Shown here: in pieces, positions 17,114-25,667 of the stretch
Position numbering within the stretch: position 1 is the first letter of the stretch
Layout: each line of letters begins with the position of its first letter
NCBI RefSeq assembly: GCF_018304965.1
Contig: NZ_JAGQED010000001.1
Location: 434,001-498,000 of the forward strand
Direction of reading: 5' to 3'
DNA length: 64,000 nt
From: Collimonas antrihumi
GTDB lineage: Bacteria; Pseudomonadota; Gammaproteobacteria; Burkholderiales; Burkholderiaceae_D
Program-made: the position numbers and the translations under genes
Notes under the pieces: generated by a model
Seen by the model: the letters and a program-made list of their open reading frames with translations, nothing else
Database searches by the model: none
What the model was told of the DNA's origin: nothing

Positions 17114-18086
17114 CCTTTCTGCAGCGCATGTCGGCGCATGCCAGGAACAGTTTCACCAGCGCTGGAATCATCTGTCAGATCCGCATGTCCGGGCGTTGGC
17201 CTGGTTGCTGGATGCGCCTGATTTGCTCGATCCCCGGGCTGCGCAGTGGCAAGGAAAGATCGCCAGTTACGCTGACGCCGATCTGGCCGCGTGGCTGACC
17301 GAACTGGAGCAGATCCCGGAAAAGCTGCAAGCATTGCATCTCTACATAGGCAGCCTGCCGTCGACCCGTCTGGGACTATACGCAGAAAAACTGCTGGCGT
17401 TCTACTTTGAACAACGGCAGATGCTGGTGGCGCATAGCGTGCAAGTCCGGGCCAGCAAGAACGACACCATAGGCGAATTCGATTTTTTGTTGCAGCTCAA
17501 TGGCGGCCTGGTCCACTGGGAGTTCGCGACCAAGTTTTATTTGCTGGAAACCAGTGGCAGGAGCCTGCAGCCGGACGATTTTCTGGGTCCGAACCTGGCC
17601 GACTCGCTGGGCGCGAAAATGCAAAAGATTTTGCAGCGCCAACTGGTTTTATCGCAACATCCTGCCGCCCAGATCCATCTGAGCGAGCCGGTCACTTCAG
17701 CTCAGGCGTTGATAAAAGGCTGGTTGTTTTATCCCGATGCGCATTTGCACCTACCTGCAGTGCTTGGGGTATCCGCCAACGCTTGCCGTGGCTACTGGTG
17801 CGGCCTGTCAGCCTTGCCGCTGGATCCGTCAGCCATGTATCAGATATTGCCGCGCCAGCGCTGGCTGGCGCCGGCAAAAATGGTGCTTGAGCATGCGCTA
17901 AGCCCGGCGGATGCACGGTTGGCCTTGTCGGCGCATTTCGCCGGCGACGCTGCGCCGGTATTGCTGGCGACCTTACGCCCCGAAGGCGGCTACGGCCTGG
18001 AAATCGACAGAGGTTTTGTGGTGCCGGATGACTGGGCGGGAAGGGCTGCAGCCCAACGTCATCTGACTATAGGTAAGGCGGAGTAA
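17106..18086 (+). CDS. DUF1853 family protein, possible PD-(D/E)XK-type nuclease fold
   Basis: 326 residues from the ATG at 17106, inside the end of the uracil-DNA glycosylase gene, so the two are translationally coupled. The family has no proven function known to me. The middle of the protein resembles a restriction-endonuclease-like core: a helix with Glu94 (GLYAEKLLAFYFEQ), then a hairpin with GEFDFLL (Glu124, Asp126), then HWEFATKFYL with Glu139 and Lys143. That ordering (helix Glu, Asp, Glu, Lys) is what PD-(D/E)XK enzymes use for metal binding, though the E-x3-K spacing is not canonical. The nuclease idea is inference from motif spacing and the repair neighbour; the domain-family call is firmer. 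Confidence 0.82.
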   Translation: MSDLSAAHVGACQEQFHQRWNHLSDPHVRALAWLLDAPDLLDPRAAQWQGKIASYADADLAAWLTELEQIPEKLQALHLYIGSLPSTRLGLYAEKLLAFYFEQRQMLVAHSVQVRASKNDTIGEFDFLLQLNGGLVHWEFATKFYLLETSGRSLQPDDFLGPNLADSLGAKMQKILQRQLVLSQHPAAQIHLSEPVTSAQALIKGWLFYPDAHLHLPAVLGVSANACRGYWCGLSALPLDPSAMYQILPRQRWLAPAKMVLEHALSPADARLALSAHFAGDAAPVLLATLRPEGGYGLEIDRGFVVPDDWAGRAAAQRHLTIGKAE

Positions 18087-18141
18087 CGGCCTGAACCGAA
18101 CGCCGGATAGATTTATCCGGCCGTTCTAATGTCCGCTTAAT

Positions 18142-18177
18142 GTTTGACTCAGTGTTTGACTCAGCGTTTGAGTCAGT
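18142..18177. repeat. 12-bp tandem repeat, three copies, over the lplT stop
   Basis: GTTTGACTCAGT, GTTTGACTCAGC and GTTTGAGTCAGT follow each other. Read on the minus strand each copy supplies a TGA twelve bases apart, so the lplT frame meets three in-frame stop codons in a row. Confidence 0.85.
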
Positions 18178-19441
18178 GCTTAACTTCACCAATCAACGCC
18201 AGCGAATCGTGCTCACGTTGATTCGCGGCATGCTTGCGCATGATCAAAATCATGATGCCGGCGACAAACGAGCCAAACAGGAAGATCACGATATTCACGT
18301 CAAGATCCATTTTGATCATCAACGCGTATAGCACCAGCATGGTCAGTATCGACAGGTTTTCATTGAAGTTTTGCACGGCGATCGAATGGCCCGCGCTCAT
18401 CAGCACGTGACCGCGATGTTGCAGAAGAGCATTCATCGGCACGACGAAGTAGCCGGACAATGCGCCAATAATAATCAGCAATGGATAGGCAAGCCAGACC
18501 GAGTGCACTACCGTCATCGCCATGACGACCAGCCCCATCACAACCCCCATGGGCATCACTGTCAGTGATTTTTTCAAGGGAATCATGCGCGCTGCAACGC
18601 CAGCGCCGATGGCCACGCCGAATGCCACCACGCCTTGCAGTATGGCCGCTTTGTCGAGCGGCATGCCGAGCGATTTTTCAGCCCATTTCAGCACGATGAA
18701 TTGCAGCGTTGCGCCGGCGCCCCAGAACAGGGTGGTGACTGCCAGCGAAATCTGGCCGAGCTTGTCTTTCCACAGGATTGAACAGCAATTGGCAAAATCA
18801 ACGATGAGCTTGCTGGGCCTGTGTTGCTGGTGCGGGTAGCGGGCGCCGGTGTCAGGAATCTTCAGATTGAAAAGCGTGGCGACGATGTACAGCATGCCGA
18901 TCACAGTGAGCGCTGCATGGGTGGGCGTATTCAGATTCAGGTTAAGAATCGGGATGTGCCATTGCAGCAAGATTGCAGTGATATGAGGGCTGACCAAAGC
19001 GCCGCCCAGAACCGTGCCGAAGATGATCGAGGCCATGGTCAAACCTTCAATCCAGCCATTCGCCGCTACCAGCTTTTCCGGTGGCAACAATTCGGTCAGG
19101 ATGCCATATTTGGCGGGCGAATAAGCCGCCGCACCGAACCCGACAATTGCATAGGCGATCAACGGATGGACATCGAAGAACATCAACATGCAACCGAAAA
19201 TCTTGATCATGTTGGTGATGAGCATCACCCGGCCTTTTGGCAGTGAATCGGCGAAAGCGCCGACAAAAGCTGCCAACAGCACATAAGACAAGACAAAAAA
19301 CAATTTCAGAAGCGGTGTCATCCAGTCCGGCGAGGACATTTCTGCCAGTACGGCGATAGCCGCTATGAACAGTGCGTTATCGGCCAGCGAAGAAAAAAAC
19401 TGCGCCGCCATGATGGTGTAAAAACCGCGATTCATCCGCAT
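18173..19441 (-). CDS. lplT: Lysophospholipid transporter LplT-like MFS protein
   Basis: About 422 residues from the ATG at 19441 (MRMNRGFYTIMAAQFFSSLADNALFIAAIAVL); 19435 is also possible. It is a membrane protein with about ten to twelve spans. The N-terminal motif AAQFFSSLADNALF, GAFADSLPKGRVM and GAAAYSPAKYGILTELLPPEKLVAANGW are typical of LplT, which flips lysophospholipids back across the inner membrane for re-acylation by Aas. No aas gene is adjacent; the divergent neighbour is alanine racemase. The C terminus ends at a triple in-frame stop repeat. Confidence 0.9.
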   Translation of the reverse strand: MRMNRGFYTIMAAQFFSSLADNALFIAAIAVLAEMSSPDWMTPLLKLFFVLSYVLLAAFVGAFADSLPKGRVMLITNMIKIFGCMLMFFDVHPLIAYAIVGFGAAAYSPAKYGILTELLPPEKLVAANGWIEGLTMASIIFGTVLGGALVSPHITAILLQWHIPILNLNLNTPTHAALTVIGMLYIVATLFNLKIPDTGARYPHQQHRPSKLIVDFANCCSILWKDKLGQISLAVTTLFWGAGATLQFIVLKWAEKSLGMPLDKAAILQGVVAFGVAIGAGVAARMIPLKKSLTVMPMGVVMGLVVMAMTVVHSVWLAYPLLIIIGALSGYFVVPMNALLQHRGHVLMSAGHSIAVQNFNENLSILTMLVLYALMIKMDLDVNIVIFLFGSFVAGIMILIMRKHAANQREHDSLALIGEVKH

Positions 19442-19638
19442 CCCAGAATGTAACAATGTGTCCCCGGCCTGCTTTATACCATGAAAATATGACCGATTCG
19501 TGATTATGAGACATGCCAAAGACAAAACGTTCTGTGAAATTTCGACGGAATTATAGTGATTGCCAATTCATCATCGACGGCGCATCCGGTAAAATGGACG
19601 CTTCAACGCACCGCGCAAATTCTGCCTATTTCCCACCC

Positions 19639-20715
19639 ATGCCAAGACCCCTAGTTGCCACTATAGATATTTCCGCGCTGCAGCATAACCTGCTTATTGC
19701 CAAATCGCATGCTCCCGACGCGAAGATCTGGGCAGTGGTCAAGGCCAATGCCTACGGCCATGGCTTGGAGCGCGGCATGCGCGGTTTTGCGGAAGCGGAC
19801 GGGTTGGCGTTGATTGAGCCGGAAAATGCACTGCGTCTACGTGAGTTGGGGTGGCAAAAACCGATCCTGCTGCTGGAAGGCATCTTCGACGCCGCCGATC
19901 TTGAGACCGTGGTCCGGGCCCGGCTCGACTTCGCCGTCCATTGCATCGAACAGATTGTCTGGCTAGAACGGGCCGGACTGAACGGACCGTTCGATATCCA
20001 TCTGAAAATGAACAGCGGCATGAACCGGCTCGGTTTCAAACCGGAAGCCTATCGTTCCGCCTACCAGCGTTTGCGAGCGAACCCGGCAGTGGGCAAGATT
20101 ACATTGATGACGCATTTCGCGAATGCCGACGAGCCGTTGAATCCAGGTTTGCCATTGCAGCAACAAGCGCAGCAATTCGAGCAAGGTATCTCGGGGCTGA
20201 GCGAAGAACGCAGCGTCGCCAACTCTGCCGCAGACCTGATGCATCCCGAGCTGAAATCCGATTGGGTGCGGCCTGGCATCATGTTATATGGCGCCACGCC
20301 GGGCGGCGCCAGCGCCGAACAGTTCGGCCTGAAGCCGGCGATGACGCTTACCAGCAAGATTATCGGCATCCAGCGCATCGGCGCCGGAGAGGCTATCGGT
20401 TACGGTAGCCGTTTTGTTGCGGCCGCACCGATGGTCATAGGTGTAGTCGCCTGCGGTTATGCCGACGGCTACCCACGGCATGCGCCGAACGGCACCCCGG
20501 TATTGGTTGACGGTATGCGCACTGCTACGGTGGGACGAGTGTCGATGGACATGTTTTCGGTCGACCTGACCAATGTGCCGGGCGCCGCGGTCGGCAGCGC
20601 GGTGACCTTGTGGGGCAAGGGCTTGCCGATCGATGAGGTGGCGCACGCGGCCGGGACGATCGGGTATGAGTTGATGTGCGCATTGGCTACACGGGTTACA
20701 GTGGTGGACTTGTGA
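19639..20715 (+). CDS. alr: Alanine racemase
   Basis: 358 residues from the ATG at 19639, which gives the family N terminus MPRPLVATIDISALQHNL; an upstream frame from 19513 is not conserved-looking. This PLP enzyme makes D-alanine for peptidoglycan. The PLP lysine is Lys35 in VVKANAYGHG and the opposing catalytic tyrosine is Tyr255 in GEAIGYGSRF. The C-terminal beta domain ends ELMCALATRVTVVDL. It could be the biosynthetic (Alr) or catabolic (DadX) form; a D-amino-acid dehydrogenase gene is present but 15 kb away, so Alr is favoured. radA follows after 72 bases on the same strand. Confidence 0.95.
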   Translation: MPRPLVATIDISALQHNLLIAKSHAPDAKIWAVVKANAYGHGLERGMRGFAEADGLALIEPENALRLRELGWQKPILLLEGIFDAADLETVVRARLDFAVHCIEQIVWLERAGLNGPFDIHLKMNSGMNRLGFKPEAYRSAYQRLRANPAVGKITLMTHFANADEPLNPGLPLQQQAQQFEQGISGLSEERSVANSAADLMHPELKSDWVRPGIMLYGATPGGASAEQFGLKPAMTLTSKIIGIQRIGAGEAIGYGSRFVAAAPMVIGVVACGYADGYPRHAPNGTPVLVDGMRTATVGRVSMDMFSVDLTNVPGAAVGSAVTLWGKGLPIDEVAHAAGTIGYELMCALATRVTVVDL

Positions 20716-20759
20716 CGCTGCGGCAAGTCGCAGACATCAATAATAATCCCACCAACAAT

Positions 20760-20783
20760 ATGACTATAAATACGACTATAGAA
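20760..20783. repeat. Imperfect 12-bp duplication before radA
   Basis: ATGACTATAAAT is followed by ACGACTATAGAA, five bases before the radA start codon; it may limit access to the weak ribosome site. Confidence 0.5.
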
Positions 20784-20787
20784 ACGA

Positions 20788-22158
20788 ATGGCCAAACCTA
20801 AAACCAATTACACCTGCACCGAATGCGGCGGCGTTGCCAACAAATGGACCGGCCAGTGCCCGTCGTGCGGACAATGGAACACACTGGTGGAAACCATTGT
20901 GGAAGCGGTCGGCAACCGTTTTTCAAATCAGCACCAAGGCCTGGCGCAGACGGCGCCGGTGATGACCCTGGCCGACATCGAAGCCATCGACGTGCCGCGC
21001 TTCGGCACCGGCATCGAGGAATTCGACAGGGTGCTCGGCGGTGGATTGGTGGCCGGCGGGGTAGTGCTGATCGGCGGTGATCCGGGCATCGGCAAATCGA
21101 CATTGCTGTTGCAGGCGTTGGCCAATCTGTCCAAAATAAAGAGTGTGCTGTACGTCAGCGGCGAAGAATCCGGCGCGCAAATCGCCTTGCGCGCCAAGCG
21201 GCTGGCGGTGGATGCCAAGGATCTCAAGCTGCAGGCTGAAATCCAGCTGGAAAAAATTCTTAACACGTTGGTGGAGCATAAACCCGAAGTGGCGGTCATC
21301 GATTCGATCCAGACCGTTTATTCCGATGCCCTCAGCTCGGCTCCCGGCTCGGTGGCGCAGGTGCGCGAATGCGCGGCGCAGCTGACGCGGGTTGCAAAAC
21401 AATCGGGCATCACCATCATCATGGTCGGCCACGTGACCAAGGAAGGCGCTTTGGCAGGGCCGCGCGTGCTGGAGCATATTGTCGATACGGTGTTGTACTT
21501 CGAAGGCGATACCCATTCCAGCTTCCGCCTGGTGCGGGCATTCAAGAATCGCTTCGGCGCGGTCAACGAGCTTGGCGTTTTTGCAATGACGGAAAAAGGC
21601 CTGAAGGGAGTCTCCAATCCGTCGGCGCTGTTCTTGTCGCAGCATGACAACCAGGTGCCGGGTTCCTGCGTGATGGTGACGCAGGAAGGCACGCGGCCGC
21701 TGCTGGTGGAAATCCAGGCGCTGGTCGATGCCTCGCACGTGCCGAATGCGCGCCGGCTGTCGGTTGGCCTGGAGCAGAATCGGCTGGCGATGTTGCTGGC
21801 CGTGTTGCATCGTCATGCCGGCATTGCGGCGTTTGACCAGGATGTATTCATCAACGCGGTTGGCGGCGTCAAGATTACCGAGCCGGCCGCCGACCTGGCG
21901 GTGCTGCTGGCGATCAATTCGTCGATGCGCAACCGGCCGTTGCCGCGTGGGCTTGTGGTGTTCGGCGAGGTTGGCCTGGCGGGTGAAATCCGGCCGGCGC
22001 CGCGCGGCCAGGAACGTTTGCGTGAGGCCGCCAAGCTGGGCTTCTCGATCGCAATGATTCCCAAGGCGAATATGCCGAAACAAGAGATCGAAGGTTTGAA
22101 AGTGATTGGCGTCGAGCGCATCGATGACGCTTTGAGCAAGATACGCGACGCTGAATAA
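20788..22158 (+). CDS. radA: DNA repair protein RadA
   Basis: 456 residues, the usual length. RadA is a RecA-related branch-migration ATPase used in recombinational repair. The N-terminal zinc finger has two CxxC pairs (CTECG and CPSCG). Walker A is GGDPGIGKSTLLLQ, the family-specific KNRFG motif is in AFKNRFGAVNELGVF, and the C-terminal Lon-protease-like domain contains LPRGLVVFGEVGLAGEIRP. The ATG at 20788 gives MAKPKTNYTCTECGG; the preceding bases have little ribosome-site character. alr and radA are probably cotranscribed. Confidence 0.96.
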   Translation: MAKPKTNYTCTECGGVANKWTGQCPSCGQWNTLVETIVEAVGNRFSNQHQGLAQTAPVMTLADIEAIDVPRFGTGIEEFDRVLGGGLVAGGVVLIGGDPGIGKSTLLLQALANLSKIKSVLYVSGEESGAQIALRAKRLAVDAKDLKLQAEIQLEKILNTLVEHKPEVAVIDSIQTVYSDALSSAPGSVAQVRECAAQLTRVAKQSGITIIMVGHVTKEGALAGPRVLEHIVDTVLYFEGDTHSSFRLVRAFKNRFGAVNELGVFAMTEKGLKGVSNPSALFLSQHDNQVPGSCVMVTQEGTRPLLVEIQALVDASHVPNARRLSVGLEQNRLAMLLAVLHRHAGIAAFDQDVFINAVGGVKITEPAADLAVLLAINSSMRNRPLPRGLVVFGEVGLAGEIRPAPRGQERLREAAKLGFSIAMIPKANMPKQEIEGLKVIGVERIDDALSKIRDAE

Positions 22159-22228
22159 TCAGTAAATTTGTCTCAATGCATTCGTGTACATACATTAAGC
22201 TAAATACAGCCAGATAAAGGTCATCAAC

Positions 22229-23335
22229 ATGAAAACCAAAGCAGCTATCGCATGGAAAGCCGGTCAGCCACTGACGATCGAAGAAGTCGAACTGGGCGGC
22301 CCGCGCGCCGGTGAGGTGCTGGTCGAGATCAAGGCTACCGGCATCTGCCATACCGATTACTACACACTGTCCGGCGCCGATCCGGAAGGCATTTTTCCAT
22401 CGATCCTGGGCCATGAGGGCGCCGGCATCGTGGTGGATGTCGGCCCGGGCGTCAAAAGCCTGAAGAAGGACGATCACGTCATTCCGCTCTACACGCCCGA
22501 ATGCCGCGAATGCAAATTCTGCCTGTCGCAAAAAACCAATCTGTGCCAGTCGATCCGTTCGACCCAGGGGCGCGGCTTGATGCCGGACGCCACCAGCCGC
22601 TTTTCGATCGACGGCAAGCCGATTTTCCATTACATGGGAACCTCGACTTTTTCCAACTACATCGTGGTGCCGGAAATCGCCCTGGCCAAGATCCGTGAAG
22701 ATGCGCCATTCGACAAGGTTTGTTATATCGGTTGCGGCGTCACTACCGGCGTCGGCGCGGTACTGTTTACCGCCAAGGTGGAAGCGGGCGCCAACGTGGT
22801 GGTGTTCGGGCTGGGCGGCATCGGCTTGAACGTGATCCAGGCGGCGCGCATGGTCGGCGCCAACAAGATCATCGGGGTTGATATCAATCCGGCCCGTCAG
22901 GAGATGGCGCGCAAATTCGGCATGACGCATTTCATCAATCCGACGCAAGTAGAGAACGTGGTCGACGCCATCGTGCAACTGACCGATGGCGGCGCCGATT
23001 ACAGTTTCGAATGCATCGGCAACGTCACCACCATGCGCCAGGCGCTGGAATGCTGCCACAAAGGCTGGGGACAATCGATCGTGATCGGCGTTGCTGCCGC
23101 AGGCCAGGAAATCAGCACCCGGCCGTTTCAGCTGGTGACCGGCCGCGTCTGGAAAGGCTCGGCATTCGGCGGCGCCCGTGGCCGCACCGACGTTCCAAAA
23201 ATTGTCGACTGGTACATGGACGGCAAGCTGAATATCGATGACTTGATTACCCATCGCCTGCCGCTGGAACGCATCAATGAAGGTTTCGATTTGATGAAGA
23301 GCGGTGAATCGATACGTTCGGTGGTGATCTACTGA
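22229..23335 (+). CDS. frmA: S-(hydroxymethyl)glutathione dehydrogenase (class III ADH)
   Basis: 368 residues. It oxidises S-hydroxymethylglutathione, formed from formaldehyde and glutathione, using NAD. Catalytic zinc residues lie in [14 protein letters not shown] (Cys) and [10 protein letters not shown] (His), with a further Cys in [15 protein letters not shown]. The structural zinc loop has [15 protein letters not shown]. The NAD-binding Rossmann region is [21 protein letters not shown]. The ribosome site AAAGGTCATCAAC precedes the ATG. The stop shares one base with the start of the S-formylglutathione hydrolase gene, so the pair forms one detoxification unit. No frmR regulator is visible. 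Confidence 0.96.
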   Translation: MKTKAAIAWKAGQPLTIEEVELGGPRAGEVLVEIKATGICHTDYYTLSGADPEGIFPSILGHEGAGIVVDVGPGVKSLKKDDHVIPLYTPECRECKFCLSQKTNLCQSIRSTQGRGLMPDATSRFSIDGKPIFHYMGTSTFSNYIVVPEIALAKIREDAPFDKVCYIGCGVTTGVGAVLFTAKVEAGANVVVFGLGGIGLNVIQAARMVGANKIIGVDINPARQEMARKFGMTHFINPTQVENVVDAIVQLTDGGADYSFECIGNVTTMRQALECCHKGWGQSIVIGVAAAGQEISTRPFQLVTGRVWKGSAFGGARGRTDVPKIVDWYMDGKLNIDDLITHRLPLERINEGFDLMKSGESIRSVVIY

Positions 23336-24189
23336 TGGAACTGATCAGCGAACATGCCTGCTTCGGCGGCACGCAGGGATTTTACCGGCATGCATCGGCC
23401 GAGATCGGTTTGCCAATGCGGTTTTCCGTGTTCCAGCCGCCGCAAGCCAGGTTGGCGCCGGTGCCGGTGCTGTTTTTCCTGGCCGGCCTGACAAGCACCG
23501 AAGAGACTTTCATGATCAAGGCCGGCGCCCAGCGTTACGCGGCGCAGCACGGCATCATGCTGGTGACGCCCGATACCAGTCCGCGCGATACCGGGATCGC
23601 CGGTGTTGACGCCAGCTGGGATTTCGGCAATGGCGCCGGCTTTTACCTGGATGCGACGCAAGCGCCGTGGGCCACGCATTTCCGGATGTACTCTTACATA
23701 TTGCATGAGTTACGGCAAACCATCGTGCAAGAGTTTCCGGCGCAACCCGGCAACATCGGTATCTTTGGTCATTCGATGGGCGGTCATGGCGCACTGGTGC
23801 TGGCGCTGCGCAATCCGGATGTGTTTCGTTCGGTGTCGGCGTTTGCGCCGATTGCGGCGCCAAGCAATTGTCCGTGGGGACAAAAGGCGTTTAGCAATTA
23901 CCTGGGAGCTGATCAGGCCAGTTGGCACGATTATGATGCGACGCAGCTGATGCTGCGGCTGCAACAGCCGTTCCCGCAAGAGATCCTGATCGATCAGGGC
24001 TTGGGGGATAAATTCCTGGCCGAGCAATTATTGCCGGAGCAGTTTGAAACGGCGTGTCTGCAGGCAGGGCAGAAACTGACGCTGCGTCGTCACGCAGCCT
24101 ATGACCACGGCTATTACTTCATTTCGACTTTGATGGAAGACCATCTGGCTTTTCACCAACGGATATTGATGGCAAACCAGATGTCTTGA
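23335..24189 (+). CDS. frmB: S-formylglutathione hydrolase
   Basis: 284 residues, an alpha/beta hydrolase of the esterase D family that releases formate from S-formylglutathione, the second step after FrmA. The nucleophile is Ser147 in FGHSMGGHGAL, and the C-terminal catalytic histidine is in YDHGYYFISTL. The N terminus [21 protein letters not shown] is typical. It overlaps frmA by one base (TGATG). No terminator is clear in the 50 bases before the convergent DUF1801 gene. Confidence 0.96.
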   Translation: MELISEHACFGGTQGFYRHASAEIGLPMRFSVFQPPQARLAPVPVLFFLAGLTSTEETFMIKAGAQRYAAQHGIMLVTPDTSPRDTGIAGVDASWDFGNGAGFYLDATQAPWATHFRMYSYILHELRQTIVQEFPAQPGNIGIFGHSMGGHGALVLALRNPDVFRSVSAFAPIAAPSNCPWGQKAFSNYLGADQASWHDYDATQLMLRLQQPFPQEILIDQGLGDKFLAEQLLPEQFETACLQAGQKLTLRRHAAYDHGYYFISTLMEDHLAFHQRILMANQMS

Positions 24190-24239
24190 GTCAAAACAAT
24201 CTGCGCCTGATTATCGACTTTCGACTATCGATATTGGGC

Positions 24240-24626
24240 CTATGAAGCGTTCAGGACTGCAGCGGCGTGTATGAGCGCCTTGAAGGCATCCTCGTCTATG
24301 TCATCGTCCTCATGGAAATCGATAGCGCGCCTGGTGTTGCCTTCCAGGCTGGAGTTGAATAGTCCCGAAGGATCCTTGAGCGAAGCGCCCTTGGCAAAAG
24401 TCACCTTCACCACGCTCTTGTACGTCTCTCCGGTGCAGATCATGCCATCGTGATACCAAACCGGAACGCCTCTCCACTTCCACTCTTCGACCACCTCAGG
24501 GGCGGCTTGTTTGATGAGAGCCCGGACGCGGGAGAGTGTCTTGCCTCGCCAGTCGTCCAGCTCCTTGATCCTGGCGTCGATCAGCCGGGAAGGGGATTCG
24601 TCATTGGTCGTTGCGCTCTTTTTCAT
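24240..24626 (-). CDS. DUF1801 domain protein
   Basis: 128 residues. The DUF1801 fold (YdhG-like, SufE/IscU-like or SRPBCC-linked family of unknown role) is seen in LSRVRALIKQAAPEVVEEWKWRGVPVWYHDGMICTGETYKSVVKVTF and in GLFNSSLEGNTRRAIDF. It is the last of three minus-strand genes (ArsR, SRPBCC, DUF1801), separated from the SRPBCC gene by about 116 bases. DUF1801 and SRPBCC genes often occur together with a small ArsR regulator. I cannot assign a reaction. Confidence 0.8.
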   Translation of the reverse strand: MKKSATTNDESPSRLIDARIKELDDWRGKTLSRVRALIKQAAPEVVEEWKWRGVPVWYHDGMICTGETYKSVVKVTFAKGASLKDPSGLFNSSLEGNTRRAIDFHEDDDIDEDAFKALIHAAAVLNAS

Positions 24627-24742
24627 ATTGTTTGCACCTCATTCGACGGTTTTTCTATCTTGCGAAGGTACCGGAAGGTAGCAATCGCCAATTGTCCGCG
24701 CCAGCCTGCATGAGGCCGGCGTCCGTTATTGTGACGGCGACT

Positions 24743-25153
24743 TCAGTCAGTCCGCACCAACACCTTCTCCAGCGCGGCAAAGAACTGCGGCCACCCGACC
24801 TTGGCGCCCTGATAGGCCTGCTGCTGATCCGGCCGGAAGCCCGACTGCTCCATGCGCAGGTGGGTCCCCGTACTCGTAGGGGTGAGGGTCCAGGTAACGA
24901 CACTCTCGAGACCATAGGCAGCCCATGTGTAAGACAGCGTTTTATCCGGCTCGATTGCCAGGACCTGGCAGTCGACAACGCCCCAGTCCGCGCGAAAATT
25001 GAAACGGTGGTCTGCGGCAGGCTTGAAATCGCTCTTCATCAGCCATTCCTCGATCAGGTGTGGTTGCGTGAGCGCGCGCCAGATCTTTTCCGATGGAAAA
25101 GGTATCTCCCGTTCGACAACGACGGAAAGCGTTTCGGTTGCAGTATTGATCAT
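24743..25153 (-). CDS. SRPBCC (AHSA1-type START-like) protein
   Basis: 136 residues from the ATG at 25153, which overlaps the TGA of the ArsR gene (ATGA). The family pattern is clear: VVVEREIPFPSEKIWRALTQPHLIEEWLM at the start, then a beta sheet (RFNFRADWGVVDCQVLAIEPDKTLSYTWA), and a C-terminal helix GWPQFFAALEKVL. The fold makes a hydrophobic pocket for a small ligand. Coupling to an ArsR-type repressor suggests regulated expression, but the ligand is unknown. Confidence 0.87.
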   Translation of the reverse strand: MINTATETLSVVVEREIPFPSEKIWRALTQPHLIEEWLMKSDFKPAADHRFNFRADWGVVDCQVLAIEPDKTLSYTWAAYGLESVVTWTLTPTSTGTHLRMEQSGFRPDQQQAYQGAKVGWPQFFAALEKVLVRTD

Positions 25154-25473
25154 TGGTCCATCCTTTTCAAAAGTGATTCGAGTTGATCGAACCGTTCGTT
25201 CCAGAAGGCGCCATAGAGGCTCATCCAATCGTGTATAGGCGCAAGAGCTTGCGGTTGGGCGCTGTAATGCGTCTCCCGTCCCTCGTGCCTGTCGTTCACC
25301 AACTTCGCCTGCTTTAGAACGCGCAAGTGCTTGGACACTGCCGGCTGCGACACGCCGGCGTGATCAGTCAATGCGCGTACGGTCTGCTCCCCGTCGCGGG
25401 CCAGGCGCTCAAAGATCGCCCGACGTGTCGGGTCGGCAAGGGCCTTGAAAATGTCGTTCGCGAAGGTTTGCAT
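25150..25473 (-). CDS. ArsR-family winged-helix regulator
   Basis: 107 residues. The sequence FKALADPTRRAIFERLARDGEQTVRALTDHAGVSQPAVSKHLRVLKQAKLVNDRHEGRETHYSAQPQAL is a textbook ArsR/SmtB helix-turn-helix with wing. No cysteine metal-binding pair (CxC) is present in the recognition helix, so it is probably of the non-metal subgroup that pairs with SRPBCC proteins. The C-terminal part (WMSLYGAFWNERFDQLESLL) is also typical of that subgroup. It is first in a three-gene minus-strand set and probably represses it. Confidence 0.9.
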   Translation of the reverse strand: MQTFANDIFKALADPTRRAIFERLARDGEQTVRALTDHAGVSQPAVSKHLRVLKQAKLVNDRHEGRETHYSAQPQALAPIHDWMSLYGAFWNERFDQLESLLKRMDQ

Positions 25474-25613
25474 TTGAAAAGCATAACCGGATGGTTATGG
25501 GTAGTCAACCCCAATCTTCGTGCCTTCGATCCAGAAAACCGTACAGGAGGCGGAGACATTACTTGGGGCGCAAGGAAACAGCGGAAGTTCGCAGTTGTGC
25601 CAAAGGAAACTAA

Positions 25614-25648
25614 ATCACCCCCTCATGCTGTTGACATGAAGGGGTGAT
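25614..25648. repeat. Inverted repeat between TerC-family gene and ArsR gene
   Basis: ATCACCCCCTCATG (25614-25627) pairs with CATGAAGGGGTGAT (25635-25648), one mismatch in 14. On the minus strand it lies just beyond the TerC-family gene and may end its transcript, though the T tract after the stem is broken (ATTTAGTTT). Confidence 0.6.
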
Positions 25649-25667
25649 TAGCGGTCAGGCGGGATTT

